From NCBI RefSeq assembly GCF_000332195.1, contig NZ_KB235922.1:1111802-1175801 (forward strand): 64,000 nt of DNA, written 5' to 3'. Of this stretch, positions 19,953 to 31,223 are shown one piece after another (the stretch's first letter is position 1; each line of letters starts with the position of its first letter). Both the position numbers and the translations under genes were made by a program. This DNA is from Pleurocapsa sp. PCC 7319. GTDB taxonomy: Bacteria > Cyanobacteriota > Cyanobacteriia > Cyanobacteriales > Xenococcaceae. The notes beneath the pieces are model-generated. The model was not told the DNA's origin. It saw nothing but the letters and a program-made list of their open reading frames with translations, and searched no databases.

Positions 19953-21344
19953 ATGAATCAGACCAAAAATTTAATAACCGAAAAATGTGACTTTGGAGAT
20001 CAGCGTTTAACCAAAAGGGCTATGTTCATCGAATCGAGATTATCGTTAAAATATGGCAAACCACTCTCCGCGATTTTTGAGAGAGCAAGTGACCTGAAAA
20101 GAGCTTATGAATTCTTTGCCAATCCGAAAACTAGCCTAAACAGTGTGTGCCAACCCTATCATCTTCAAACAGCAGAGCAGATTAAAGAACTCTCAATCGT
20201 ATTAGCAGTAGGAGATACAACCTATCTCGATTACAAGAAAATCCGCGAAAAAAGAGCCGAATATGGACCCATTGGCAATGGTGGGAATGGACTAATTTTA
20301 CATAGCACCTTAGCTGTAAATGGGGAGAATGGACAACCCATAGGATTATTAACAGAAAAACTGTGGCATCGAAATCATGAAGAAAGTAAGAGTTTAACTC
20401 AGAAACAGAAGCAGAAAAAGCAAGCGGAAGCAAGAAGACGTCCGATTGAACAAAAAGAATCTTATAAATGGATAGAAGCTCTCCAATCCGTCCAGAAACT
20501 CTTAGAAAAATCCGAACCAGAGAGTATTAGCACCAAAGTAATTCATGTATTTGACCGAGAAGGAGATATCGCGGAAGTCTTTGAACAAGTCAGTCAAACC
20601 GCAAATACAGGGTTAGTGGTAAGAGCAGCACATAATAGGGCATTATCAGAGTCAAACAGTTATTTATGGTCATGGCTCCCATCTCAATCTATCAAGATGG
20701 AAGTAGCAGTAGAATTAGCCAAAACCCCAAATCGAAAAGAGCGAACCGCTACTCTGGCAATTAGATATGCACCCATCAAACTTCGCAGTCCTGCCAGAAT
20801 GAAAGAACCAGAATATTTTGAAGTTTATGGGGTTTATGCCGTAGAAATTGACCCCCCAGAAGGCTGTGAACCCGTAGAATGGATGATCTTGACCTCCGAA
20901 CCCGTTACCAATGGGGAACAAGCACAAACCATTTTACGATGGTATACTTACCGTTGGCGAATTGAAGAATATCATAAAATTCTCAAGTCAGGGTGTAAAG
21001 CGGAAAGCTATCGTCTATCTGGAGATAGTATGCAAGTTTTACTGGGATTTTTAACGAATATCGCTGCACAATTGTTAAAAATGACCTATGTTCATCGAAC
21101 CAAACCAGATGCACCTGCATCTTCAATTTTAAATCAGGTACAAATTGAGGTTTTAGCTGCCAAATTTGGAAAATCAGTCACCGCAGTAGATTTAACGGTA
21201 GCTTGGGCGATACAAGCTGTAGCTCGTTTGGGCGGTTACTTGAGTCATCGCCGAAAGAGTAATATTGGCATCACGGTGTTATGGCGTGGCTTTTTAGAGC
21301 TGCAATCTTTATGTGAAGGATGGCAATTACGCTCCCCTGGTTGA
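19953..21344 (+). CDS. IS4-family (IS50/Tn5-like) transposase
   Basis: 463 residues, full length and intact. The DDE residues are visible: VGDTTYLDY, HVFDREGDI and the YREK signature in WYTYRWRIEEYHKILKSG (Y-x2-R-x3-E-x6-K). The N-terminal region DFGDQRLTKRAMFIESRL and the AYEFFANPKTS segment match the Tn5 transposase layout. It catalyses cut-and-paste movement through hairpin intermediates. Since the reading frame and ends are preserved, the element could still be active unless the IS630 insertion interferes. Confidence 0.93.
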   Translation: MNQTKNLITEKCDFGDQRLTKRAMFIESRLSLKYGKPLSAIFERASDLKRAYEFFANPKTSLNSVCQPYHLQTAEQIKELSIVLAVGDTTYLDYKKIREKRAEYGPIGNGGNGLILHSTLAVNGENGQPIGLLTEKLWHRNHEESKSLTQKQKQKKQAEARRRPIEQKESYKWIEALQSVQKLLEKSEPESISTKVIHVFDREGDIAEVFEQVSQTANTGLVVRAAHNRALSESNSYLWSWLPSQSIKMEVAVELAKTPNRKERTATLAIRYAPIKLRSPARMKEPEYFEVYGVYAVEIDPPEGCEPVEWMILTSEPVTNGEQAQTILRWYTYRWRIEEYHKILKSGCKAESYRLSGDSMQVLLGFLTNIAAQLLKMTYVHRTKPDAPASSILNQVQIEVLAAKFGKSVTAVDLTVAWAIQAVARLGGYLSHRRKSNIGITVLWRGFLELQSLCEGWQLRSPG

Positions 21345-21694
21345 AGTTTAGAAGCGAGTTGATTGTAACTTTGGAGAGGACTAGAATGAGAATATAGTTG
21401 GCGAACTTTGTTACACAACTATATCCGATTATTTCTGAGCTGAACTATGGCTAATGCCCGTCAACAGAAGGATCTAGCCACTCGTCTAGATGAACTTAAA
21501 CATCTTATTAAACAACTCCAACAAGATATTCAAGACATAAGGGACGAAGGTGAAATTGCTCCGTCTGGTTGTTGGATTGTGCGCTACCAAGCTAAAGGAA
21601 AAAAGGGTGGTCGTTATTGGTATTACAAATGGATGTCCCATGAGCCGATTTTTGTCACCAAAAATGGCAATCCTTCTCGTCATCAATATTTAGG

Positions 21695-22662
21695 TATAGT
21701 CATTCTAAATAATTTCCGTATGATTTAACGATGTCATCCAAGGAAGTACCAGGAGCGGAATAAATACGTCTTTTTTTGAGGATGCCCTAAAGGATTAGCT
21801 TCGCGTCGCAAAGTCTTGTTCGATACGATTAAAATCAGGTGAATAGGGTGGTAAAAACAAAACTTTGTGACCCGCTTGTTCGGCAATGCGAAACACATCA
21901 TCCTTGCGATGAAATGCCGCATTATCAAGAATTAGAGTGGAGTTTGGTTTCAATTCGGGAATTAGATGCTCTTCGAGCCATTGATTAAACCATAAAGCAC
22001 CATTTACTTCCTTTAAAAAGAACTGGTGCTAACAACTCTTTGCCTCTTTTGCCAGCTATCAGACTTGTTCTTGTTCCTCTTTTACCATTGCGATTGGCGA
22101 AGCCACTGCCCTTCGGGCAATCGCCGTAAGTTTTTTGTCCTCGTTTTGACCAGCCATAAGGACGATAGACATATTCTTCAAAGCCTGATTCATCCAAGTA
22201 AACTAAATTGCTTGATCCGTCAAGAATGACAATTTTACGTAAATTTCTCAGAAAGCTGATTCGCTCACTATGCTTACGTTCAGTGTATTTCAGCGTTTTT
22301 TTTACGAGTTAACTTCATTTGCTTCTGGGCATACCCAATAGCACTCGTATGCACTCCAAAATATTGCGCCCTTTCTCTTAACAAAGCATCTGGATTTTCT
22401 TGAATATGTTGGGCAATTGCTAGAGAGTCTAGTTTTCGCTTTCTTCCAAGTTGTGGTGCTGGAGTCAAATTCTTTCTTCGACACCAATCATTCACACACC
22501 ATAGACTTACCTCATATCTTCTTGATGCTTCGGCTTTGGAGCCTCCAGCCGCTACAAAGTCCACTACCCGCTTTCGCAAATCTACACTATAAGTCATCTA
22601 ACCTGATTGATTTCTCATCTAGCTTATATTATTTCATATGTTTCCTATTTAGAATGACTATA
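21695..22662. mobile_element. IS630-family insertion with TA duplication
   Basis: The element spans 21697-22660 (964 bp). Its ends are TAGTCATTCTAAATA and the complementary TATTTAGAATGACTA-type sequence, each next to a TA (21695-21696 and 22661-22662). TA duplication is diagnostic of IS630/Tc1-mariner insertion. It carries a frameshifted transposase on the reverse strand and interrupts the passenger gene of the Tn5-like element. Confidence 0.9.
21795..22597 (-). pseudogene. IS630 transposase in three frames
   Basis: An N-terminal HTH part (22280-22597, starting MTYSVDLRKRVVDFVAAGGS) is followed in another frame by the catalytic part with VYLDESGFEEYVYRPYGW. A further one-base shift near 22000 precedes LILDNAAFHRKDDV and PDFNRIEQDF. 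The first shift could be programmed, as in many IS630 elements. The second shift and the early stop after the DDE glutamate suggest decay. Confidence 0.8.
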
Positions 22663-22817
22663 AAGCTGGAAGTCAAGCTTATTTGAAAGCGGTTGAAGCT
22701 CTATCACGTCGTGGTCGAATTGAAGCTTTGGAGCGAGGGATGAGTACACTTTCAATGGGTTTGTCAGATTTGGTTGAGGAAACCTCAAGATTGAACAAAA
22801 GTTAGCGAACATTATTA

Positions 22818-24214
<1,397 letters not shown>

Positions 24215-24320
24215 GAGTGTCAATTCTGGTTGTCCGCCTCAGATCGTCAAGCTAAGCAAAAAAGCTGGCAATGAATCGATGCCGAAGAGAACATCGGTCA
24301 GAGAGCAAACTCATCAGTTC

Positions 24321-24395
24321 TAGTAGTCTGCCAATTTTGTTTTGATGGATGCTAAAAAAGTTCGGAATTCAAAGTTATGGGTTATAGGTTATATC
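24321..24395 (+). repeat. dispersed repeat, copy 2
   Basis: Reads TAGTAGTCTGCCAATTTTG, then GATGGATGCTAAAAAAGTTC, GGAATTCAAAGTTATGG and a GGTTATAGGTTAT-type tail. It lies about 100 bp after the IS605 end. It aligns with 41901-41972 in inverse orientation and with 13385 in the same orientation. Confidence 0.78.
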
Positions 24396-24557
24396 AAGTA
24401 CGGATAATTAATTGAAATAAACAGGCTTATTGCAGACCTAAAAAACTTATTACTTGTTACTTATTACTTATTACTTGACCTCATTCTTAATTTAAGTATT
24501 CAACCGAACTTGATATTATAGGTTAATAGTCTATATTTGACCTTCAGTTTTCGCTTT

Positions 24558-25097
24558 TCATCTTGTCAGAACTTTTCCAAACTCCTGAAGGTCTGACTTA
24601 GCTATAAACAGTTCTTCATACTTCAGCTCGGATCTTTCCCAAAAGAAATCAATAAAGTTGATGGGGTTAACTATGTGGAACAAGGTCTCAACAACTCCAG
24701 TTTTCTCTTCAAAGGCGATCGCTTCTTGGGCAGAATTAAGAGAATCAACAATAAGTTCTTGAGGCTCGCCCAGTGTATATTGAACTAACGCGATGAGACA
24801 ACACGTCCTAGCGTCCAATAAGGCTTGGATTTCACTCTTGTATCGTCGTATAAATCCATTAACCGGCGATAACCAGGACTGTCGAAATGACAGATGAGCA
24901 GAGTTCAGATGCTTTAGCACTTGAGTCAGAGCTTCGCGAGACTGAGGGTATTTCTCTATCTTCGATTTCAATAAGGCATCTTGTGCAGCTTTCAATTCCA
25001 CGACAGCCAATGCATCCAACGCAGACTTAAATTCATCATCACCTAACAACGAATCTACTGAATGGGTTGATTTTGCTAGTTTGATTATGTCAAACAT
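24558..25097 (-). CDS. hypothetical protein
   Basis: 179 residues, mostly alpha-helical by composition, starting MFDIIKLAKSTHSVDSLLGD. A helical repeat-like middle (ALTQVLKHLNSAHLSFRQSW) precedes a hydrophobic patch near 145-155. I recognise no domain. It lies alone between an IS605 remnant and a UbiA fragment, so it may be accessory DNA. Codon use looks cyanobacterial. Confidence 0.55.
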   Translation of the reverse strand: MFDIIKLAKSTHSVDSLLGDDEFKSALDALAVVELKAAQDALLKSKIEKYPQSREALTQVLKHLNSAHLSFRQSWLSPVNGFIRRYKSEIQALLDARTCCLIALVQYTLGEPQELIVDSLNSAQEAIAFEEKTGVVETLFHIVNPINFIDFFWERSELKYEELFIAKSDLQEFGKVLTR

Positions 25098-25352
25098 ATT
25101 AATTTGTTTAATCTACTATAGATTATGTATTCAAGTTACGTAAAATTATTGATACTTTAGGCCTCGGCTAAGAAATAATGCTGAAGATGCATATGGGCGC
25201 TCTTCATATATTAGTCATCTTATATTAAAAGTTTTTAGAAACCTTGGTTTTTGAGATTTTTTATCAAGTTTTAAGTATATTTATTGGAGATGTCTATTCA
25301 AACAATGTTGGCGATCGAGAAGAAAAAATCGCCAAAATTTTATTCCCAATAT

Positions 25353-25676
25353 TTATAGTGGTGCAGCAGCTCCTATTAGCCCGATTACTCCCAACAGCAT
25401 ACCCAACCGTCCCCATAGGATTAATCCTTGATAAGTCGGAAGACTACGTTGTTGCTGATAACGTATCAAGGCGATCGCCAGACTTAGTAGTACGATTGGT
25501 GAGAAGATAACAAACAACCAGGGATAAACCATTGGTAGTAAGAGTAATGCGATCGGAATAGAAAACATCAACATACCGAGTAATACCCAGGCAATTACAA
25601 AAGCGGTTCGGGATCCCCAGCGATTAGCAATAGTCACAATGCCTTCAGCGCGATCGCCTGGGTAAATCAAACCCGT
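25353..25676 (-). pseudogene. UbiA-type prenyltransferase, C-terminal fragment
   Basis: About 107 residues. The segment YPGDRAEGIVTIANRWGSRT matches the second Asp-rich motif region of UbiA-family membrane prenyltransferases (GDRxxGxxTxxxRxG). It is followed by three transmembrane helices and a stop at 25353. The upstream two thirds are missing; IS110 copy A begins there. UbiA enzymes attach polyprenyl or phytyl chains to aromatics in quinone or tocopherol synthesis. Which enzyme this was cannot be told. Confidence 0.62.
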
Positions 25677-25730
25677 ATTTTAGCAAGGAAGAGTCAGATG
25701 AGCGAGAGTCAAAACGATTGAAAAATATGA

Positions 25731-26715
<985 letters not shown>

Positions 26716-26970
26716 CTTACCAGAATTATTTCTGAATAATTTCTCATCACCAAGAATTATTCTCGTGGTGAAAAATTACCTTAGCTCAACTATTTGGTTA
26801 GCGATCGCCTAAATCAAAAAATTGGACTTGACATTCAAGACAATCGCTTTAGGACAAGGGCACAATGTAAAGCCCCGTCATTTATGACGATTGGGGAAGG
26901 GCTAAAGGATTAATTTTTTTCCCTTTTCCCTTTAACCTACAAATCACTGTTTATTTATGATGGTGAGGAG
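26716..26970. other. IS110 3' non-coding end plus spacer
   Basis: Contains a stem TCACCA / TGGTGA (about 26747-26776) soon after the transposase stop. It also holds the 29-bp block at 26826-26854 shared with 19524-19553. IS110-type elements encode their guide (bridge/seek) RNA in a non-coding end, so this roughly 140-base segment is a candidate location. The rest has a CCCTTTTCCCTTT tract and no ORF. Confidence 0.5.
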
Positions 26971-27342
26971 TCAACTCAATAGATGTTGGCTGGTTTCATC
27001 TCGATGTTTTTTCAGGTACTTCATGAATGGCGTATCTCCTGTACCGATACTGGTGTCATTGTGGGCTTCAGCAGTTTGTTGATGAATGTAGCGGGCGGCA
27101 AACTCCAGGTGCTTGGTGCGAAATTGTTCAATTAAGAGCAAACAGTCATTGTATAAATCTTTTAGTTCTGGAAATTGCCGCATCTTCCTTTGCACAAAAT
27201 CCCGCAGCCTCGATCGCTGTTCCACAGCAACTACAAAAGCACGATGTTTCGGTGGCATATAATTCCTCATTTCCTGTAAATATTCTCGCAAGGGGTCGTT
27301 GGCGTGGGGTGCGCTCAAAAATAGTTGGTAATTGTCCAGGGC
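26971..27342 (-). pseudogene. Indoleamine 2,3-dioxygenase, C-terminal fragment
   Basis: Residues ALDNYQLFLSAPHANDPLRE onward match the haem-dependent IDO family. Features include YMPPKHRAFVVAVEQ, the segment EQFRTKHLEFAARYIHQQ containing the likely proximal haem His, and the GTGDTPFMKYLKKHRDET tail. The open frame continues to an ATG at 27432, but those 30 residues are hydrophobic and lie in DNA belonging to the adjacent IS. The N-terminal two thirds of the enzyme is therefore lost, and tryptophan oxidation by this copy is not expected. Confidence 0.75.
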
Positions 27343-27445
27343 GATCGCGTTTTTGAGGAAATAGAAATTTAAAGCCAAAATTAACAGAATTAAAGAAGCC
27401 AAAAAAAGGCAGTGTTTAAAGAGACGAATCAATTAAGACACTGCC

Positions 27446-28594
27446 ATGAATCAAAATTATAATGACCTGATTGAACAAATCAGCGATCTTCTATTTGAGA
27501 CGATAGTAGAGCAAGAGCCAAATCTAGCTGAAAAAGTCACGAACCTCGACAGAGACGTATTATCATTGTTACGAGCTATTGGCCTGAGAGTGATGTCAAT
27601 GTTATTGAGTTGGTTAGTCAATCAGGTTACGAACCAAATGAAGAAACCTGGCTGGGTTGTCCATCGAAGACCACAAATTAAATACACAGTAATCTTTGGA
27701 CAGTTAAAAATAGAATCTCCCTATTTATGGAATAAAACAATTAAACGGGGAGTTCGCTCTGTAGTCGAACAATTAGGAATTTCTCAAGGAGATTACTCCA
27801 TAGGAGTTAAACAAGCCTTAACCGAGTTTGGAGCTGAAGAATCCTTTGAAGGAGCAGCCAAAAGGTTTCAAGAGCATTATGGTTTCTGGGTTGAAAGAAA
27901 TGCAGTTAGAAGAGAAGTCGAAACGATAGCGGCTCAAGCACAGCAATATATTGAGCATCGCTTGGATAGTCTGAAACAGCAAGCTGACGACCACCAAAAT
28001 CAGACCCAAGGCTTATCGAGACTGATAGTTGAATTAGACGGTTGTCAGATTCGCACGGGAGTCTATTTTCCTTCTCAAAAAGCAGAATTAACCCCAAAAC
28101 GTCAGCTCGCTAAAAAAGAGCGAAAAATCGATTGGCGCGAAGTTAGAGTGGGATTTGCACGTCCAGTTGAGGATCGCCAAAAGCGAACTTTTATAGCGCG
28201 AATGGACAAATATCCTGCCGTAGTGCAACAACTGGTAAGTGCAGCTATTGACCAGGGAATGGGGACAGACACAGAAGTTACGGCAGTGGCGGATGGAGGT
28301 AATGGTTTACGAGAGGCTCTTGAACGAGGTTTTCCCAAGCTTAAATTTATTCTCGATCGCATTCATCTCAAACAACATATTTATCAAACTGCTGATGCTC
28401 TTGGTTTAACTGGTATACATCGTCACATTTGGACTAGCCACCTTCTGAGCTTAATTGATCGAGGGAAGATTAACAAAGCAATTAAATTTATTAATCGTCA
28501 TTTTCACAACAGTCCAGCCAAGAACAAATTAGACAATTTATCTCTTATGTTAAGTTCATCAACAGTATCATTAACTACTCTAACCCCTTTCTAA
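27446..28594 (+). pseudogene. ISKra4-like transposase, C-terminally frameshifted
   Basis: 382 residues in the main frame, starting MNQNYNDLIEQISDLLFETI. A central LIVELDGCQIRTGVYFPSQK (first acidic residue), VTAVADGGNGLREALERG (second) and FILDRIHLKQHIYQTADALG fit ISKra4-family transposases. After LDNLSLML the frame becomes nonsense, while the +1 frame reads KFINSIINYSNPF, the expected continuation, and then also degrades. The third catalytic region is absent. The short inverted motif GGCAGTGT / ACACTGCC at 27408-27445 lies near the left end. Confidence 0.78.
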
Positions 28595-28810
28595 AAGTTA
28601 GACTGACCATAATTCAGATCTTGTTCTACTATTAGGACTGGTTTTTTCTGGAGATAATTTTACCAATCATATTAATCTCTACACTTCGATAGATACATAA
28701 TATCAGCTTTTAGATAGAAGAATCAGTTATAATAAATAAATATACTAATTGCAACTAGTAAACACACAATTAATTAAAAAACAATTAATTTAAGAATTTA
28801 GGAGCAAGGT

Positions 28811-29086
28811 ATGAATATTTTAGCTTGGTTAGCATTAGGATTAATTGCTGGAGCATTAGCGAAACTAATCTATCCTGGTCATCAAGGTGGCGGTATTTTG
28901 GCCACAATTGGTCTAGGCATTTTGGGTGCATTAGTTGGTGGCTACATTGGTCAAGCATTGTTAGGAAGTTCGGGGGCAGCAGCAGCCTCGGCAGGAGCAT
29001 TGACTATTCCTGGTATTATCTTTGCTGTTTTAGGTGCAATGTTACTAATCTTTATTTGGGGTCTAATTACTCGTCGCGCTGCGTAA
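28811..29086 (+). CDS. GlsB/YeaQ/YmgE family stress-response membrane protein
   Basis: 91 residues: three hydrophobic helices with the family pattern LGLIAGALAKLIYPG near the N-terminus, then GLGILGALVGGYIGQALLG and a C-terminal IWGLITRRAA. An AGGAG lies 8 bases upstream of the ATG. Members are small inner-membrane proteins linked to general or envelope stress; the mechanism is unknown. It has its own terminator at 29156. CsbD and Pmp3-type genes lie nearby on the other strand. Confidence 0.88.
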   Translation: MNILAWLALGLIAGALAKLIYPGHQGGGILATIGLGILGALVGGYIGQALLGSSGAAAASAGALTIPGIIFAVLGAMLLIFIWGLITRRAA

Positions 29087-29155
29087 TTTAGACATCTTAA
29101 ACTTCTAATAGTTTTAACTTCTAAATAGTTTATATTCCTTCGTATTTTTTTGGGT

Positions 29156-29187
29156 AGAGACGTTACAATCAACGTCTCTATTTTTGT
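29156..29187 (+). terminator. Rho-independent terminator of the GlsB-like gene
   Basis: Perfect 9-bp stem AGAGACGTT / AACGTCTCT with a 6-base loop followed by ATTTTTG, about 70 bp past the stop. Confidence 0.87.
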
Positions 29188-29224
29188 TGTTTGTTACCAA
29201 TTTAGAATTTTTTATTTACATCTT

Positions 29225-30544
29225 TTATGAAAATCCTTTTTTCTTTTTTTTCTTGGCTTTAGATTTGGTTTTTTGTACTTGTGCTACCGCGGATTCAAAT
29301 AGATTATTGAGATGTACTGGTACATTGGCGATCGCTGGAAGTTGAGGATTAGATGGTTTATTATATTTAAGTAGTAACTTATCTAAATCGGTATCTAAAT
29401 TAAAATCATTATTATTACAGTAATTTTGTAAAAGTTTTTCTAGAGTAACTGGATATTGTTGTTTTAGTTGCTGCCAAATATAATAATTAGCTTCAGGCTG
29501 TTCTAAATATTTATGAATAAATAAATTGTTATTTTCCTGGGTTTCTGGATTTTCGTCAGCTAATAAATTAGTAAACTTTTCATAGTTAGGCAAAAACATT
29601 TGACCCCATCGAGGATGAGAGAATACGGTGACAGATTCTGCTTGTTTTATTTCGGGGGGCAAATCAACTTTTGGTGTTACCATTGACAGTTTATTTTTAT
29701 TCTTAATAATCTTGCTAACTGCCTCTTCATCTATACCTAAATCTTTAGCAGTTTCACTGAACTCAGCTTCGCTACTTCCTGATTCTGATAGCATTTCTGA
29801 TAGAGATTTAGAATCATCAATACCAGCATCAGCTAATCTTTTCTGACTCATTATTTCTTGTAATTCACCAATTTTTTGGTTTAGCTTGTAGCCTGGTAAA
29901 GTTAGACGCTCTTTACCCATAAAATCAATAAATTCTTGATGGTATACGGCGACAGATTCCCAGGCTTGCTCTAATAACTCTGGTGCATCGGCATAGAGAA
30001 AATCAGGATAATTTTCTCGAAACTCACCAATTGCCACAGCCAATTTTGGCTGACTTAATTTACCTTTAATAATGCGATCGCTAAAAAAGAACCACTCGCG
30101 TTGATTAATCGGTGCAAGTATAGTCAGAATAATTTCTCCTGGCTGCCATCTTCTAGTCTCCTTTTCGGCAATTTTAGAGTGACCATAGACAAGATAATTT
30201 TTTGCTGTCAACCAGTTCATTAACTGATAACAATTACCTTTTATTGCTTTAATTTCAAATAAACCTATAAAATTTTTCTGCCATAGCTTGATTAACTCAA
30301 TATCTTCAGAGTTCAAGTTATGCTCTTGTTTTAGAAATATTTCTAAAGGAGTTTCCTCTCCTACTTTTCCCTCAGTGATGAATAGATCTACAGTTAGATT
30401 CTGCTGTTTAATACCATAGCTATTTTTCTGGCTTTTTTCGGCTGCATAAGATTCTAAAGCGATCGCTAGCTCTCCTTCAGCACTATAAACAAAATCCGCT
30501 AGTATTTCTTTAAAATTGATTGCTTGTTCTATAGTATTTTGCAT
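29225..30544 (-). CDS. hypothetical protein with lysine-rich tail
   Basis: About 439 residues from the ATG at 30544. The frame opens from 30592, but that start lies inside a terminator hairpin, so MQNTIEQAINFKEILADFVY is preferred. The N-terminal half has many aromatic and acidic residues (GEIILTILAPINQREWFFFS); the middle has a helical stretch with AKDLGIDEEAVSKIIKNKNK. The C-terminus is strongly basic (KTKSKAKKKKKKGFS), suggesting nucleic-acid contact. I recognise no named domain. Confidence 0.68.
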   Translation of the reverse strand: MQNTIEQAINFKEILADFVYSAEGELAIALESYAAEKSQKNSYGIKQQNLTVDLFITEGKVGEETPLEIFLKQEHNLNSEDIELIKLWQKNFIGLFEIKAIKGNCYQLMNWLTAKNYLVYGHSKIAEKETRRWQPGEIILTILAPINQREWFFFSDRIIKGKLSQPKLAVAIGEFRENYPDFLYADAPELLEQAWESVAVYHQEFIDFMGKERLTLPGYKLNQKIGELQEIMSQKRLADAGIDDSKSLSEMLSESGSSEAEFSETAKDLGIDEEAVSKIIKNKNKLSMVTPKVDLPPEIKQAESVTVFSHPRWGQMFLPNYEKFTNLLADENPETQENNNLFIHKYLEQPEANYYIWQQLKQQYPVTLEKLLQNYCNNNDFNLDTDLDKLLLKYNKPSNPQLPAIANVPVHLNNLFESAVAQVQKTKSKAKKKKKKGFS

Positions 30545-30556
30545 AATATATTCTCG

Positions 30557-30590
30557 ACAAAAAATAAGAGGTTTAGCATGACTAAACCCC
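30557..30590 (-). terminator. Rho-independent terminator after the CsbD gene
   Basis: On the reverse strand, GGTTTAG / CTAAACC (30582-30588 with 30570-30576, complement) is followed by a T-rich run. It sits between the CsbD gene and the 439-residue gene and marks separate transcription units. Confidence 0.75.
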
Positions 30591-30684
30591 ATTTAAAACT
30601 AAATTTGATTAATATAAATTAAGTCTTTGATTAAATCTCTGCTCAATAGCTAGTCAAATTAAATATCTTGACATCAACCATAGA

Positions 30685-30867
30685 TTAATCAATCACTTTT
30701 TTGATTTCATCTTTAACATTTTCGACACTGTGTTCTACCTGGGCTTGAGCTTGTTTTTCTTTTCCTTCTGCTTTATCTTGAGGATTACCTGTTACTTCTC
30801 CTACTGCTTCTTGTACTTTTCCTTCAATGTTTTTAGCAGTAGCTTTTACTCTATCTTCAATACTCAT
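30685..30867 (-). CDS. CsbD family protein
   Basis: 60 residues, hydrophilic, starting MSIEDRVKATAKNIEGKVQE. It shows the CsbD repeat pattern of alternating Lys/Glu with GEVTGNPQDKAEGKEKQAQA and no membrane segment. CsbD proteins are small, abundant, stress-induced and probably disordered; their molecular role is unknown. Codon use is ordinary. A terminator follows at 30557. Confidence 0.87.
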   Translation of the reverse strand: MSIEDRVKATAKNIEGKVQEAVGEVTGNPQDKAEGKEKQAQAQVEHSVENVKDEIKKVID

Positions 30868-30995
30868 ATTTAATTAATCTCCAGATCTCAAAGTTATCAC
30901 TAAAATATCCTCTGATATTAATTTATAAATCCACCAAGAGATTGATTTATTTTATTTGCTGTCTAGATGAGTCGGTATGATGCCAGAAACTAATG

Positions 30996-31157
30996 TTACT
31001 TCTTAGCAATAATCCAGATAGCATGAACCAAACCAGGAATATAACCGAGCAAAGTTAACAAGATATTAATCCAAAAGTCTTTACCCAAGCCCACCTGCAA
31101 AAATACTCCTAGTGGTGGCAGCACAATAGCAATGATAATGCGAATTATGTCGTTCAT
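30996..31157 (-). CDS. Pmp3/YqaE family membrane protein
   Basis: 53 residues from the ATG at 31157. The frame opens 22 codons earlier, but those are not family-like. The protein is MNDIIRIIIAIVLPPLGVFL followed by QVGLGKDFWINILLTLLGYI and PGLVHAIWIIAKK, the classical two-helix Pmp3 pattern. These hydrophobic proteins affect membrane potential and salt or cold tolerance in yeast and plants. It lies upstream of the CsbD gene on the same strand, forming a stress-protein pair. Confidence 0.9.
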   Translation of the reverse strand: MNDIIRIIIAIVLPPLGVFLQVGLGKDFWINILLTLLGYIPGLVHAIWIIAKK

Positions 31158-31223
31158 AGTAGCGTTAGCGTTACACTCGTAGATGATATTTCTATTGTAA
31201 GCAGTAGCGATAACTAACTTCAT

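Larger units (their letters stand above)
21447..22805 (+). pseudogene. transposon passenger gene (DUF6788-like), split by IS630
   Basis: Codons 1-83 lie at 21447-21695 and codons 84-131 at 22662-22805. Deleting the IS630 and one TA restores a continuous 130-residue protein. It starts MANARQQKDLATRLDELKHL (coiled-coil-like), has a central RYQAKGKKGGRYWYYKWMS segment, then HQYLG joined to KAGSQAYLKAVEAL, and ends ETSRLNKS. The WYYxW ... YLGKxGS pattern resembles DUF6788-type small proteins. It lies between transposase and right end, so it travels with the transposon. Its function is unknown. Confidence 0.8.

Noticed and set aside
25244..25510. 88-codon forward frame upstream of IS110 copy A
   Set aside because: It overlaps the UbiA-type reverse-strand fragment, which has clear family motifs; the forward translation has none.
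27345..27432. Extended N-terminus of the indoleamine-dioxygenase fragment as a signal peptide
   Set aside because: The hydrophobic 30 residues lie in IS-derived sequence with the GGCAGTGT inverted motif; the IDO family is cytoplasmic.
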